The position numbers and the translations under genes were made by a program. From the NCBI GenBank assembly GCA_009829735.1, contig CM020620.1, positions 3,460,324 to 3,524,323 of the forward strand: a stretch of DNA of 64,000 nucleotides. The letters are read 5' to 3'. The stretch is from Pyropia yezoensis (lineage: Eukaryota > Rhodophyta > Bangiophyceae > Bangiales > Bangiaceae). Under the pieces are notes generated by a model. The model was not told the origin of the DNA. It ran no database searches and saw only the letters and a program-made list of their open reading frames with translations. Position 1 is the first letter of the stretch. Each line of letters starts with the position of its first letter. Of the stretch, positions 52,901-63,618 are shown piece by piece.

Positions 52901-54098
52901 GTACCCCTTCGGCTACCGAAGGGGGAAGGTGGTCGAGGTCAGCCTCGGCCAGAGCCTGCAGTGCTTCTTGGTCCTTTGGCGGCATGTCCACCGAAGGCGC
53001 CGATGGGTCAGGCTTCCCGTCATCGGGTTGCTGTCGCTCGGTGGTCTTGGCGACCGCCAGCACCTCAAGTGGTTCCACTTGACCTTCCTTGTCAGGGGTA
53101 AGGATATCTCCTTCGTAGAGCTCGGCAATCCCGAGGATAGTTCCCTTCGGGAGGGTGACTGCCTTACGGCGATAGTTCGCCATCACTAAGAGGGACGACC
53201 CTTCTGATGGGAGGTCTATGAGACCGTTGGCCATGGTCAACCCATGGCGCTTGTACGTCCGCAAGTTGGACCGGACTCTGCAGATGCCTGCAAGGTCGCA
53301 ATTAACAGGGAGGACTGGCTCCGACAACGGCTCAAAGCGAGTTCGCTTGGCCAACCGAAGTGTCTTCGGCTCGACGCTTGCGTACACCTCAGCCACGTTA
53401 ACGTGGCTCCCTTGTAGCGTCAGGTCCCTGACGATAGCCGTATGTCCTCGCTTCGTCCCGTCAGCTTCTTGAAGCTCGACGGTCCTCCGGCCTGGCTGGA
53501 TTGCATCCACGTGAACGTTGATGAAGGTGCACCCTAATATGCAGGGCACCGATAGGGTCCTACACACCCGGAAGTCGAGTTCCGTGGTGAGTTCCCCGAT
53601 GGTAACCCGCAGCGACATCGCTGCGGTCGTACGAATGAGGCGACCATTCGCGTCCTTGATGGTGGGTCCCCGAGTCACTCTGACTCGCGGAAGCCACTTG
53701 TCCGGGAGGGTATCCTTCCGGATAAGGTTGGGTCCAGCCCCTGTATCCAGTATAGGGTAGTACGATCGGGTCGACTGGGGGTCAACCCCCAGTGTGGCTG
53801 ATACCTTGAAGTTCTCCAAGGTGAACAGCACGTGGCCTACACCGATATCCGGTGTAACTCGGGCATCCTGAACAGGGCCCTTGTCTGGTTCCATGTGACG
53901 GGGCTTCCCGTCCTCTCCTCCGGTTATCGGGGGGTTCTCATCATTCCCCTGACTCCGTGTCGTCGGGGCCGGAAGGTGTACCCGGGGATTGATGCGGCGC
54001 CGGCTCAAGCGCGCTCGCCGTGGGGCTTTCCCCGCGGTACTCCGGGGTGGCTTGCTTGGGTTACCCCAGCGCCCCTCGGTCATCCTTCCTCTTACTCG
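49917..54098 (-). pseudogene. A2 Pol polyprotein, near intact with one nonsense codon
   Basis: From the slip site 54098 (ATG 54083) to TAA 49917 there are 1,394 codons with one TAA at 50874-50876, where CAA is expected (NDTA then TIMNAVVDHW). Protease has DTGAG at residues 113-117. RT, RNase H and the HHCC finger (GCHPCARN) follow. The integrase core has AIDILGPLP, LSDNGANLT and NGQVERFNRT. The chromodomain (VESVVGH, YVKVIWVGYDSPTWE) is last. It is the fullest family A pol in the window and the reference for the A1 deletions. Confidence 0.9.
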
Positions 54099-55047
54099 TT
54101 TCCCGCCCTTGGTCGGGTGCTGTCCGCCGGGACATCCGGCTGAGGAGGTGCCTCCTCGACGGCCAGTACTCCACCTGGAGCTGGCTGCCTACCCGGTGCG
54201 GGTCCGGGTGCTCTGGCGGGATACCCCCCGGTGGATGCCTTGCGTTGCGCCGCTGCCCGCCGAGACTCCTCGGGGATGGGTGGGCAGGAAGACACCCAGT
54301 GCTGGGGATCCCCACACAACATGCATCCGCACGTACCGGTCCCCCCTTGAGTTCGCATCGGTGTAGCCCCGTAGCTGCGGTTGCCTCCCTCTGGCGCCCG
54401 AGTGCCTGCTCCTTGGTAGGCCTTGGGTCCTTGGGTCAACCGGAGCATGGACTCCCCCAACCGGTTGGGTCGGCCCGCAATCTGCGGAGGTGCCTCCGTG
54501 CGCACCGCCCATGTTGGCAAGGGTTGGTGAGGGTTACCCGTCACCGGGGAGTACCCCGTAGTCCGTACGTACGGGACGCGACGTCCCGTGCCTTCGCTGA
54601 CCTGGAACTGGGTCCCCGCCGGAGCGATGTACGCTACCGTACCTTGCTCACCAATCACCGGCGTAGCCGGTAACAGCAGGTGGCCCTGCTGGTCAACCAG
54701 TGGTTCCTCCTCGCCCGTGGGGGCGTACTCGGTAGCCACCAGTACCGGTGCGGCCTTCCGTTCCATCTTGTCTTGCCTCGGTACCGGCGTAAGATTGAGC
54801 TTGCTCCCTTCACCCGTGGGCTTTGAGGCCAGAGCGCACTCCGGGTGAAGCACCCGGTAGGCGTCCCCCAGGGACTTTCACATATGCATCAGTCGACTGA
54901 AGTTCGTCCGTGCCGTGTTGGCGCCCCGTGCGGAAATCCGCACGTAGTTAGGTACTCCTGCGAACAGGATGGCCCGTAGCTCCCCTTCGCCGAGGAGCTT
55001 CCCCAGCTCGTAGTCGAGCTCTTGAATCCGTCGTCCGAACATCTCCT
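54092..55047 (-). pseudogene. A2 Gag, 3' part, cut by B2
   Basis: The C-terminal 318 codons of gag are present, from the B2 target site (CTCCT 55043-55047) to TAA 54092. TGA at 54878-54880 replaces the Cys codon of A1 (LMHTCKSL). The zinc knuckle (CMLCGDPQHWVSSC) is intact. The N-terminal part is expected on the far side of B2, outside the window. The slip heptamer is at 54098-54104. Confidence 0.85.
54098..54104 (-). promoter_or_regulatory. -1 frameshift heptamer GGGAAAC (A2)
   Basis: It is identical in sequence and position to that of A1: G GGA AAC, GAG, TAA in the gag frame, with pol in the -1 frame. Confidence 0.65.
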
Positions 55048-55516
55048 TGTGGCAGTATTGACCCCCAGGTAGGGGGCAACACGTGCCATGCAAGGGGCGG
55101 CAGGCCACTAGCCTGATCCGTTCCTCCCCCTGCATTTGGGTTCATATTCCCTAAGTTCGGGATAGTTAGCTTAGTAGTAAATCCAACTTGGATTTGAGGG
55201 TTTTCTGCATTTATCGTCTTGAATTTTCGTGTGGCCCGGTGGGCAGGTGCTGGGGTGGGAGATTCTGAGTGGCGAGATTCTGAGTGGACCCTGGGGGGAT
55301 AAGGGGAGGGACAGCGGGGCTTGGCCCTGCGTCCCCGTCCCGACCAAGAAACTGTTGGACCACACACCATCTTCTTGTTTGTCCGTGGGGGGGATTGCCC
55401 CACAACAGGGATAGAGTGTGTGCGACTTGCACTTCTTCCGGTTCCCCCGACACGGGAGGCAGCCCTCGCACACCGCCCCAACTTGGGTACTGTGTGTGCG
55501 AGTGGTTTTTGCCACA
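55048..55516 (+). repeat. B2 5' LTR
   Basis: A 469-bp LTR, the reverse complement of the B1 type, from TGTGGCAGTA to TTTTTGCCACA. The target CTCCT precedes it. No clear TATA box was seen; a CATTTATCG motif near 55208 is a weak candidate. Confidence 0.93.
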
Positions 55517-55518
55517 TT

Positions 55519-55537
55519 TGGTGGAGCAGCAGGGGAC
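55519..55537 (+). promoter_or_regulatory. Primer-binding site of B2
   Basis: TGGTGGAGCAGCAGGGGAC starts two bases after the LTR. It is the complement of a tRNA 3' end that finishes ...GCTCCACCA. A leader of about 100 bases without an ORF leads to the gag ATG. Confidence 0.8.
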
Positions 55538-55635
55538 AGAGGTAAACTTTACCTCCGGGTGCACCCGGGTGTAGGGGGCCCTCTGTCTCAGAGGAACGGT
55601 GGACTTGGACCGTGTCATACGGATCGTTAGCCAAC

Positions 55636-57582
55636 ATGGCTAGCTCGGACCCCCCGTCGTCCGGGGAGTACACGGGTGACGCACGTACTTCAGTGCCTTT
55701 GAATACTGGTGAGACACAGGTGGGTTTACCTGGGGTCGCAGAGGGACTAGAGGTCCCTCAAGCCAGCAGGACTGGAAGTGCGGGCGGGCAACAGGCCACC
55801 CCGACTCAGTCGGGAGTTCACTCGGGTGACACTTCTGACGTGGGTGGGCCGAAGTCTGGCCACCGCGTGGTATACTCAACGGGAACGTCCCAAGGGGTGA
55901 GGACTGTCCCCGCGAGTTCCACTCGGGTTGGAGCCAACTTTGGCATGGAGCCATCGCCAACTAGGCTTTCGGAGGACGGCGGACCTCCGTTGGTCGGCGA
56001 TGGGCTCGCGCCCATGCCCCCGGTTGAGACCCCTGAGGAACGTGGTTACCCCTCAGGTGGACTCCCGGAGGCGGACCGAGACTCAACTGGAGTCGTCAAT
56101 CCACTCCTCGCGGAAACTGTCCGTCGGGAGGCGACCAATGTGTTGCGGCAGACTTTGCCGGACCTGGTGGTCACGATGACGAATACTATTCTGAATCAGA
56201 TTGTAGCGAGTTTGCCAGATGGCCTGAATGTCCAGACCGGATTGGGGCTTTCGAGCCCACAGGCGCAGGGGGAATCCCTCCCCACGCCTATCTCGGGTCG
56301 CCCCGAACTGGGGGCGACACCTGTGACTCCCAACGAGGGAGCCACACCATACGCGGTGGGGCGTACGCCCTTCACGGGGGAGTTCCCCTCGGAAACGCCG
56401 GCGGCTACACCAAGCTCGCCGTACCAGACTACAGGCACTGAGGGTGGACTTACCCCAGTGCCACAGCGGCTGTTCCCTCAACGTGAGGTGCCGCCCAAGA
56501 TTCAGGTAGCCAACCCGGTCTACCAGCGGATCTTTGACTGTGAGACCTACGCTCTCCACAACAAGTCGGTGGCGTATGGTCCTGACCAGGCCCGAGCTAT
56601 GGGCCGTGCCAAGAAGAATGCACTTCATTCTTTTGGGCACAGAGCGGAGTGGGATGGAACTCCCCCCCTCCGTGTCTTTGAGTTCCTACGTCGTTTCACA
56701 AAAGCCTGTGACGACAATGCCATAAGTGAAGGCATGGCTTTTTACATGCTACAGGAGTTTACGAAGGGAGACCTGCGGACAGAACTTATGTCCGTCATGC
56801 CCAGCTCCTCAAGTGGAGGCGCTGGGGAGGTGACGTCCTATTTGGAGCTCGTCAACTGGTTGTTGAGAGCCATGGTTGATGAAGCGGCGTTGGCTTCTCA
56901 AGTCGAGGAGTTTACGCAAGCCCATCAGGAAGAGGCGGAGGACGAGTTGTCCTTTGCGGAGCGAGTCCGTAAGCTCAACAATCTTTGTGGGTTTCTTCAT
57001 CCACAAGCTGTGGTGAAGAGTCGGTTTGTGGAAGGACTCCACTGGTCAGTCCGGATGGAGACCCGGGAGCATAACACTGCCCGGGCGACCCTGGCCGAGT
57101 TGGCTAGGTTCGCCTACCGCAGAGGCGAGGCCTACCGCAAGTTGCGGGAGGAACAACGCCAGGAGCGTCAGGCCGAGTTGGCCAAGGAACGGGAAGAGGC
57201 GCGCCAGGCCAGAGAGTTGCGAGAGGCACGCCGAATCCGCAAGGAGAGGGTGGTAGCTGCCGTGGGAACTTTCCAAGGTACCTCGTCGTCTTCCCCAGTT
57301 GGGAAGACCCCTCCGGGAACTGATCATCGGTGTTGGAACTGCAACTCCGATGGTCACTGGGCATATGATTGCCCCAAGTTGAGTAAACGCATCCAACAGC
57401 TTGTTAGGAATGCGAGTAAGAAGTCGGCTACGAACGAAGTGCGTTCACGCCGCGAGGGTGGGTCTCGACCAGTGGTGGCGGTCGCCACACCCTCGACGGA
57501 GGGGGCGGACACGTCGTCCTCGGACTCGTCGTCGTCCCCTTCGCCCTCAGATTCGGACGCCAAGTCGGCGGGAAACGAATGA
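55636..57582 (+). CDS. B2 Gag (capsid and nucleocapsid), intact
   Basis: It has 648 residues from ATG 55636 (MASSDPPSSG); a GTG 24 bases upstream is less likely. Gag builds the virus-like particle and packages the RNA. Residues 1-260 are a low-complexity Pro/Gly/Thr/Ser-rich part. A capsid-like helical domain (about 270-450) holds VYQRIFDCETYALHNKS, FLRRFTKACDDNAISEGMAF and LELVNWLLRAMVDEAALA. A coiled coil of Arg/Glu/Gln (about 495-545) follows. The zinc knuckle CWNCNSDGHWAYDC (C-x2-C-x4-H-x4-C) is near residue 575, then a Ser/Asp tail. The stop overlaps the pol ATG (ATGA), six bases after the slip heptamer. Confidence 0.9.
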   Translation: MASSDPPSSGEYTGDARTSVPLNTGETQVGLPGVAEGLEVPQASRTGSAGGQQATPTQSGVHSGDTSDVGGPKSGHRVVYSTGTSQGVRTVPASSTRVGANFGMEPSPTRLSEDGGPPLVGDGLAPMPPVETPEERGYPSGGLPEADRDSTGVVNPLLAETVRREATNVLRQTLPDLVVTMTNTILNQIVASLPDGLNVQTGLGLSSPQAQGESLPTPISGRPELGATPVTPNEGATPYAVGRTPFTGEFPSETPAATPSSPYQTTGTEGGLTPVPQRLFPQREVPPKIQVANPVYQRIFDCETYALHNKSVAYGPDQARAMGRAKKNALHSFGHRAEWDGTPPLRVFEFLRRFTKACDDNAISEGMAFYMLQEFTKGDLRTELMSVMPSSSSGGAGEVTSYLELVNWLLRAMVDEAALASQVEEFTQAHQEEAEDELSFAERVRKLNNLCGFLHPQAVVKSRFVEGLHWSVRMETREHNTARATLAELARFAYRRGEAYRKLREEQRQERQAELAKEREEARQARELREARRIRKERVVAAVGTFQGTSSSSPVGKTPPGTDHRCWNCNSDGHWAYDCPKLSKRIQQLVRNASKKSATNEVRSRREGGSRPVVAVATPSTEGADTSSSDSSSSPSPSDSDAKSAGNE

Positions 57583-57615
57583 CCGTTGGAGCTGGTCGTC
57601 CGAAGCTCACAACGG
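57570..57615 (+). promoter_or_regulatory. -1 frameshift signal of B2: GGGAAAC heptamer and 11-bp stem-loop
   Basis: The heptamer is at 57570-57576 (G GGA AAC in the gag frame). Six bases later CCGTTGGAGCT (57583-57593) pairs with AGCTC and CAACGG (57604-57608 and 57610-57615), with one bulged A at 57609 and a 10-base loop. Slip site, short spacer and strong stem match known retroviral -1 frameshift signals. The ATGA overlap could in addition allow re-initiation. Confidence 0.75.
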
Positions 57616-60600
57616 CAGCCTCGGCCAAGTGGGCCAAGAGGACGAACCAACCGTGTCGGATACTGCGGCGACCTAAGGGAGTCCGCCCACCTCGGGTGGG
57701 ACTTCCCAAGAACGTAAACCCACGTCGGGTCATCGCGGTGCTGACGGGTGAGAACTTCCAGGTGGCTGGACGGGTGCAACTTGCCCCCGGCCGCGCCTGT
57801 TGTGCCCGTATCGTGCTTGATACCGGGTCAGGAGCCTCCTTGATACGCAAGTCGCTATTACCAAAGGGGATGAGGCTCCAACGCTGGAAGTCTAAAGCTG
57901 ACCATCTGATCGATATCAATGGTGGGGTACTTCCCATCGTTGGTGCCGTGACCCTACCAACTCGGTTGTGGACCCATGAGGTCGACGTGACCTATGGTGT
58001 AGTTGAGAATATATCGGTACCCCTGCTTCTGGGTACCCCTTATGTCGTAACACAAGTGCCTTTGATTTGTGGCCCTGAGTACTGGGTCAAGTTGATGAAT
58101 GGGGAGACTATCCCCATCCTTGGTAAGGGAAAGTCTGTGGCTCCTGTGACAGTTTCACAGTCGAAGCCTGTTTGTTCTGTGAGGGAAGGGTTTACTGCTA
58201 CTCTGCGTTTAGCCCGTAAAGTCACGTTGCCCCCCAACTCGGTGGCGCACGTGGATGTTGTAACTGATTATGCGGGGAACGGGTTGGTGCACCCTAACCC
58301 CCGTCTTGCTCGCAAGCACCAAGTGCATGTTGCCCTGGGCACGATGGACTCCAAAGCCGGAGTCCCGTGGAGGATCCAGGTGATGAACCTGAGCTCGTCG
58401 CCCAAGTTCTTCAAGTCGGGGGCCAAGTTCGGCTATATCGACCAACACGAGGGACCGGTAGTAGCGGTCACCCTCAGCGCGGGCGCAAGTAGCGACCCGA
58501 AGTCCGGAAAGGAGAAGCATCAAGCCAAGTCGGCCGCCTCTCCTCGGCCCCAGGTAAACATGGAGGGTGTTCCACCCAGGTTGAGGGTTCAAGTTGAACG
58601 CCTCTTGGACCAATATCACAAGTTGTGGGATGGTCAATTGGGACTCATGAGAGCTACCCAACACCGGATCGAGTTGAAACCCGGTGCGCCCCCTATACGC
58701 CAACAACCGTATAGGGGGGGACCCCGTTCAAGGGCCCTCGTTAAGGAGCAAGTTGCTCGCATGGAGGCCCTCGATGTGATCGAGGCCAGCAACGCCGAGT
58801 GGGCGAGTCCGGTGGTGATCGTCCCCAAAGTTGATGGGACCCCCCGGTTCTGTATCGACTACCGTAAGCTCAACGAGAGCACGGTGAAGGATAGTTATCC
58901 CCTACCTCGGATGGATGACTGTCTGGACTCTCTGGGGGAGGCAAACGTGTTCTCTACCCTGGACTGTAACGCGGGGTACTGGCAAATTCCCATTGCCCCG
59001 GAGGACAGGCATAAAACTACCTTTACCTGTCACTGTGGTACCTACCAGTGCAAGCGTCTACCGTTTGGCCTGTGTAACGCGCCGGCAACTTTCCAGCGCG
59101 CTATGGACATGATTCTGGCCGGAGTACGGTGGCAGATCTGTCTCGTGTACCTAGACGATATCATTGTGTTCTCCCGAAGTCCGGAGGAACACATTGGCCA
59201 TCTTGGCCAGGTGTTCAAGCTACTTGCTGACGCCGGTGTGTCACTGAAGGCGAGTAAGTGCCACCTCTTCACTCAAGAGGTGGAGTACTTGGGACATGTT
59301 GTCCGTCCGGGGCGTCTCAGTGTCAACGAGAAAAACTTGAGGGCCATCCGCAAGGCTCAGTACCCCCGGACCCAGACCCAGATGAGGAGCTTCCTCGGGA
59401 TGTGTAACGTGTACCGACGTTTCACTAAGGGCTTCGCCAAAGTGGCGAAGCCGTTGAATGAGTTAGTGAGCTCAACGCTACCGAAGAACCTGCCTCCCCC
59501 AAGTCAAGTGGAGCAGGAATCCTTTGAGACTCTTCGGGACCTTCTGCTGAAGCCCCCTATCCTGGCTATTCCCAGGTTGGGAGGCCACTACATCCTGGAT
59601 GTGGACGCTAGCTACGACCAACTTGGTTGTGTGTTGCTTCAGCAACAGCCGGACAAGGAGTACTTGCCGGTGGGATACTTCAGCAAGGGGCTAAACTCGG
59701 CCGAGAAGAACTACGGAGTTACCGAGTTGGAAGGACTCGCAGTGGTATGGGCGGTGACGTCACTTCGTCACTACCTAGAGGGTGAGAAGTTCCTCATCCG
59801 CTGTGACCACCGCGCGTTGCAGTTCATCTTCAAGACGGACTGTACGAACACTCGTCTCAACCGGTGGAGGGTGCGACTTGCACCCTTCAACTTTGATATT
59901 GAGTACCGACCTGGCAGGCAACATGCCCTTGCCGACGGCCTCTCTCGGGTACCTACCGAGGGACTGGACACCACCCCAGTCGATGAGGACATCCCCATCG
60001 TGGGGGTAGTCACGCGCTCGGGTCAGGCGTTGAATCCCGAGGCGCCAGGGAACAAGAAGTACTTGCCCCTGTCCCTGGACGAAGTAGTGAAGGCCCAGGC
60101 CGAGGATCCCTTCTGCAAGTCGCAGAGGGATACCCTGGATACAGTGGCGGAGACGCGGTTCTTCCTGGGAGACGATGGCCTCCTCATGAGGAGGGGGGTA
60201 TTCCAGGGGACCGAACAACTTGTCGTCCCCGCATCCCTCAAGGACAGTATCCTTGAGAGGGAGCATAACGCTCCCACGGGTGGACACCTGGGGTCTAGTA
60301 AACTGTACCAGACCCTGAGGACCAGGTACTACTGGCCGTCCATGGTGGTGGACATCTACAGTTGGGTGGCTGCCTGCACAAGTTGTGCACAGAACCGTCT
60401 GATGGAACGGCGGCCTACTACGGCTATGCTATTGTTCCCGGCCAAGGAGCCCTTCGCCGCGTTGGCGATGGACATCCTTGGGCCACTGCCAGTGACCGAG
60501 GAGGGCAACCAGTACCTCCTGGTCATCTGTGACCGCTTCACGAAACTTACGCGAGCGATCCCACTGGCAGAGATCACGGCCATGTCGGTCGTGTCAGCCT

Positions 60601-61562
60601 TCCTAGATCACTGGGTTGCCGCGTATGGCATTCCGGATAGTACCCTATCGGACAATGGACCGCAATTTGCGTCTGTACTGTTTCAGGGAGTGCTGGATAT
60701 GTTGGGGGTTAAGGCAAACTATGCCACCCCCTACCACCCACAAACTAATGGGCAGGTGGAGCGCTTCAACAAAACTATTGTTAGGCAGCTGCGCCATTAT
60801 GTGAGTGAGCACGTGAAGACGTGGGACCAATACATTTCTATTCTGACCACTGCCTACAATTCGCAGGTTCACTCATCTACCGGGGAAGTACCCCTCGCTT
60901 TTGTGACCCCCCGTCGCGTGCGGTCTATTGCCGTGCGGCGGCCGCTCCCAACTAGGGAGGATGGTGGCAGTACGCCCACTCCTACTGAGAGTAAGGCGGA
61001 GTTCGCTGCTAGGCTTGAAAACCTCATCCCTAAAGTCAGGGCTGAGATGGACAAAGCACAAAAGCGCTACAAGCGTACCTTTGACAAAAAGGTGCGCAAC
61101 GCCAAGCATGTCCCCGAGCAGGGTGACTGGGTATTGGTCCACTCACACACCCCAACTGGGGGTAAGTTGGTGTTCCAGACGAAGGGGCCGTACCAGGTCC
61201 TTCGTACTGATGGGCGGCGCTTCACCATCGAAAGTGACGATGGGGTCCGCACAGTGAACGGACAGGACGTGGTCAAAGTTGCACCACCGCCTGCAGGCGA
61301 CCCAGCTTGGGCGCGTGCTTTGAAAACGTGGCGCCTGCCCTCGCTGCCTGCAGCCAAACAGGGCCCGCAGGAGTACGTGTTCGACAAGTTCATCGACCAC
61401 GGCTGGGATGAGGATACTGACCGCCTCATGTTGAGGGTGCGTTGGTTTGGCTACAAAGCCAAGGATGATACGTGGGAGTATGTGGAGGACCTTCCTGCTG
61501 AGAAGGTCCGGGCGTACTGTGCCCGGAACGAGATAGACCCTAACAGCCCTCCCTCAACGTGA
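57579..61562 (+). CDS. B2 Pol polyprotein (protease, RT, RNase H, integrase, chromodomain), intact
   Basis: It has 1,327 residues from ATG 57579; by frameshifting it would be fused to Gag from 57576. An aspartic protease motif DTGSG lies at residues 81-85. RT runs from about 400 (PRFCIDYRKLN, YLDD at 524-527). RNase H begins near 670 (ILDVDASYDQLGCVLL, TELEGLAVVWA, HALADGLSR). The integrase has an HHCC finger (about 893-940, CTSCAQN) and a DDE core (AMDILGPLP, LSDNGPQF, NGQVERFNKT). The C-terminal chromodomain (about 1265-1325) holds YVFDKFIDHG and LRVRWFGYKAKDDTWE. The set copies RNA into DNA and inserts it, with the chromodomain probably steering to heterochromatin. All catalytic residues are present. 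Confidence 0.94.
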   Translation: MTVGAGRPKLTTAASAKWAKRTNQPCRILRRPKGVRPPRVGLPKNVNPRRVIAVLTGENFQVAGRVQLAPGRACCARIVLDTGSGASLIRKSLLPKGMRLQRWKSKADHLIDINGGVLPIVGAVTLPTRLWTHEVDVTYGVVENISVPLLLGTPYVVTQVPLICGPEYWVKLMNGETIPILGKGKSVAPVTVSQSKPVCSVREGFTATLRLARKVTLPPNSVAHVDVVTDYAGNGLVHPNPRLARKHQVHVALGTMDSKAGVPWRIQVMNLSSSPKFFKSGAKFGYIDQHEGPVVAVTLSAGASSDPKSGKEKHQAKSAASPRPQVNMEGVPPRLRVQVERLLDQYHKLWDGQLGLMRATQHRIELKPGAPPIRQQPYRGGPRSRALVKEQVARMEALDVIEASNAEWASPVVIVPKVDGTPRFCIDYRKLNESTVKDSYPLPRMDDCLDSLGEANVFSTLDCNAGYWQIPIAPEDRHKTTFTCHCGTYQCKRLPFGLCNAPATFQRAMDMILAGVRWQICLVYLDDIIVFSRSPEEHIGHLGQVFKLLADAGVSLKASKCHLFTQEVEYLGHVVRPGRLSVNEKNLRAIRKAQYPRTQTQMRSFLGMCNVYRRFTKGFAKVAKPLNELVSSTLPKNLPPPSQVEQESFETLRDLLLKPPILAIPRLGGHYILDVDASYDQLGCVLLQQQPDKEYLPVGYFSKGLNSAEKNYGVTELEGLAVVWAVTSLRHYLEGEKFLIRCDHRALQFIFKTDCTNTRLNRWRVRLAPFNFDIEYRPGRQHALADGLSRVPTEGLDTTPVDEDIPIVGVVTRSGQALNPEAPGNKKYLPLSLDEVVKAQAEDPFCKSQRDTLDTVAETRFFLGDDGLLMRRGVFQGTEQLVVPASLKDSILEREHNAPTGGHLGSSKLYQTLRTRYYWPSMVVDIYSWVAACTSCAQNRLMERRPTTAMLLFPAKEPFAALAMDILGPLPVTEEGNQYLLVICDRFTKLTRAIPLAEITAMSVVSAFLDHWVAAYGIPDSTLSDNGPQFASVLFQGVLDMLGVKANYATPYHPQTNGQVERFNKTIVRQLRHYVSEHVKTWDQYISILTTAYNSQVHSSTGEVPLAFVTPRRVRSIAVRRPLPTREDGGSTPTPTESKAEFAARLENLIPKVRAEMDKAQKRYKRTFDKKVRNAKHVPEQGDWVLVHSHTPTGGKLVFQTKGPYQVLRTDGRRFTIESDDGVRTVNGQDVVKVAPPPAGDPAWARALKTWRLPSLPAAKQGPQEYVFDKFIDHGWDEDTDRLMLRVRWFGYKAKDDTWEYVEDLPAEKVRAYCARNEIDPNSPPST

Positions 61563-61673
61563 GGGAAGGCCGAGCAACAGTGCCAAGAGAGTGCTTCAAG
61601 TCGAAGTGGTACGCAGAGTGGCTTTAAACTACAGCCCTAACCCTCACACTCTCACAACAAAGGCAGCTGCCAA
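61563..61673. other. Short convergent spacer between pol and aORF-B
   Basis: It is 111 bases long, the same in B1 (41161-41271). Transcripts of pol and the antisense ORF must overlap here at their 3' ends. No palindrome array is present. Confidence 0.5.
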
Positions 61674-63618
61674 CTAGGCACGCATGCTAGACTCTCCCAC
61701 TCCACGGCCCTCGCCCTCACGTGGAGGCGAGCGGCGAGACCCACGCCGATAACGGTCTCCACTCGTTGGAAGGGGCGGCGGCTCCAAGTCGGAACCGTCG
61801 CGCCCCTCACGGTCGCGCAAGTGGCGCCGACCGTGGCTACTCTTCTGCCTGGTCTTGCGCGCAAGTTTGCGACGCAGACGCTGGACAGACTCCGTCTCCG
61901 ATGGGGTAGAGGACTCCGAGACGGAGTAAGACAACTCGTCTTCCGACACGGAGGGAGAGCGCCGCGAGTGACGGCGACGACGGCGAGGAGGCGAGTATGC
62001 CCGGCTCGCACGACGCTTGCCACGCCCAAGTGGGGTTGGCTGGGGCATAATAGCCCCAATGCGAGCCAACTCGGCCGTCATAAACTCCGCCACCGACTCG
62101 CAACTCGCGGTCGCCACTGCAGTACGAACGCGCTCCTCAAGTTGAGGAGTCTCGGAACTTTGGAGGGTTGCGGTCGACGCGGCCAACCAGGAAATGGTGC
62201 GCACCAACGTGGTGATCATCATCTCTGAGGTTAGAGGCGTGGGCGGTAACACCAACTTGGGGTATACCGTCAGGAGGGTGGCCCCCAAGTTGGGAGACAC
62301 CGGTGTGGATGACTCCACGGCCACGCTGATCGGGATGTTCCCGTGAGGCTGGAAAGGAACAGGAGGAAGCGGAGGGGCACGCCGAGGTGGCGGTACCCGG
62401 GTGTAACTGCGACCCCGACTTGGGGCCCCCGCAGTAGGTTGAGTCATATGGTCATCATATGAGGGCACAGCCATAACTATGGGCTTGTCCGGGGGTGGCG
62501 CAGTGTGACGATCCACCCCCGGGGCATACGGGTAGTCCCCGATGCCCAACCCCTCTCGTAGGACCACACGGCCGTCGTGAAGTTCACGAGCGACCCGTAC
62601 GAACTGGCGAAGTGCGCCATCGTCCTTGGGCCCCCGAGTGGGGCGGCGCAACTTGTGCTCAATGCTCTCCCACTCGATAAACTTGTGGAGGCGGAGCATC
62701 TCCTCAAGTAGAGTGAGTTGTCCTGACGAGCACCCCTCAGCAACTAGCTGAGGGGTGAGCTGTTCCAAACCCTGGATGAGCCGGAGGGGGAGATGCCAGA
62801 GCATCCCCCGCCGCTGAACACATGACACCCAGGTCGACATGACCTCGAGGAGCCACTGGGTGGCCAACATGGCCCACACCAGATTGATCAGGGCCAGCCG
62901 TCAACATGACGGAGCCGAAGTGGTCAAGCAACCGTGGCAACAATGCCGGGAACCCGTAGGGGACCTCAACTTGAGGCCACCACTCGGGCTTCTTCGGGTA
63001 GTATTGCTCCTTACTGGCAGCAGACTGCTGAGGAAACTCAAGTTGAGCCGAGGTCACCAAGTAGGGACCTCGCCGGAAGTCCTTCTCCATCCGCACATCA
63101 AAGTGATGAGTGTGCGGATCGGCCTCGTGAAGGTACGGGGGGCGAGTTGCCACCGCGTCCCAAGTGAAGGTCGGCAAGTCGCCGGGACCCGGGATAGTTC
63201 CCCCGCGGTCCACCATGGCCTTGGCCCGCTGCACGTCCTCGACCTCCTCGTCGTCCAGGAAGGCAAACTGGTCCGTCCTGAAGCCGGCAGGGAACCCGAC
63301 CCTACGGGGATACTTCTCCCGTAGGCGGTCCCATACCCGACCCATCGCTGCGCCGAGTCGGCCACAGCGAAGAACAGTCAACCCCTCCTCATACAGAGGC
63401 CAAGCGGGGTAAAACCACCGCCCCAAGGCCTCACGCGGGACAACTTGTCCCGCCTCCGGGGGAGATCCTGCCGTCAACCCAAAGCCGGGTGACGCGGGAG
63501 TCCCACCCCCCGGAGCGATCGCGGAGCCCCCGCCGGAAGTCCCGGCAGGCGCTGCACCGTAGGAGGTGTCCTCCATACGCTCATCGAGAGAGTCCGTCTC
63601 CACTCCCGGAGTCGCCAT
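61674..63618 (-). pseudogene. Antisense ORF protein of family B (aORF-B) in B2, one-base frameshift
   Basis: It runs from ATG 63618 (MATPGVETDS) to TAG 61674 and would be 647 codons without one extra base near 62884-62888 (CAATCTG where B1 has CACCTG). It contains the part deleted in B1 (GRSYTRVPPPRR to VSPNLGATLL). The same central block and Arg/Ser-rich tail are present. It lies opposite to pol, converging with a 111-base gap. The lesion differs from that of B1, so the shared ancestor was intact. Confidence 0.78.

Noticed and set aside
49917-54098. Assigning families A, B or C to a named Ty3 clade or naming the species
   Set aside because: Motifs place them as chromodomain Ty3 elements, but a clade or species needs a tree or database match.
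61674-63618. Antisense ORF as an envelope gene
   Set aside because: No signal peptide, no membrane-spanning segment and no Cys pattern of surface glycoproteins in A, B or C.
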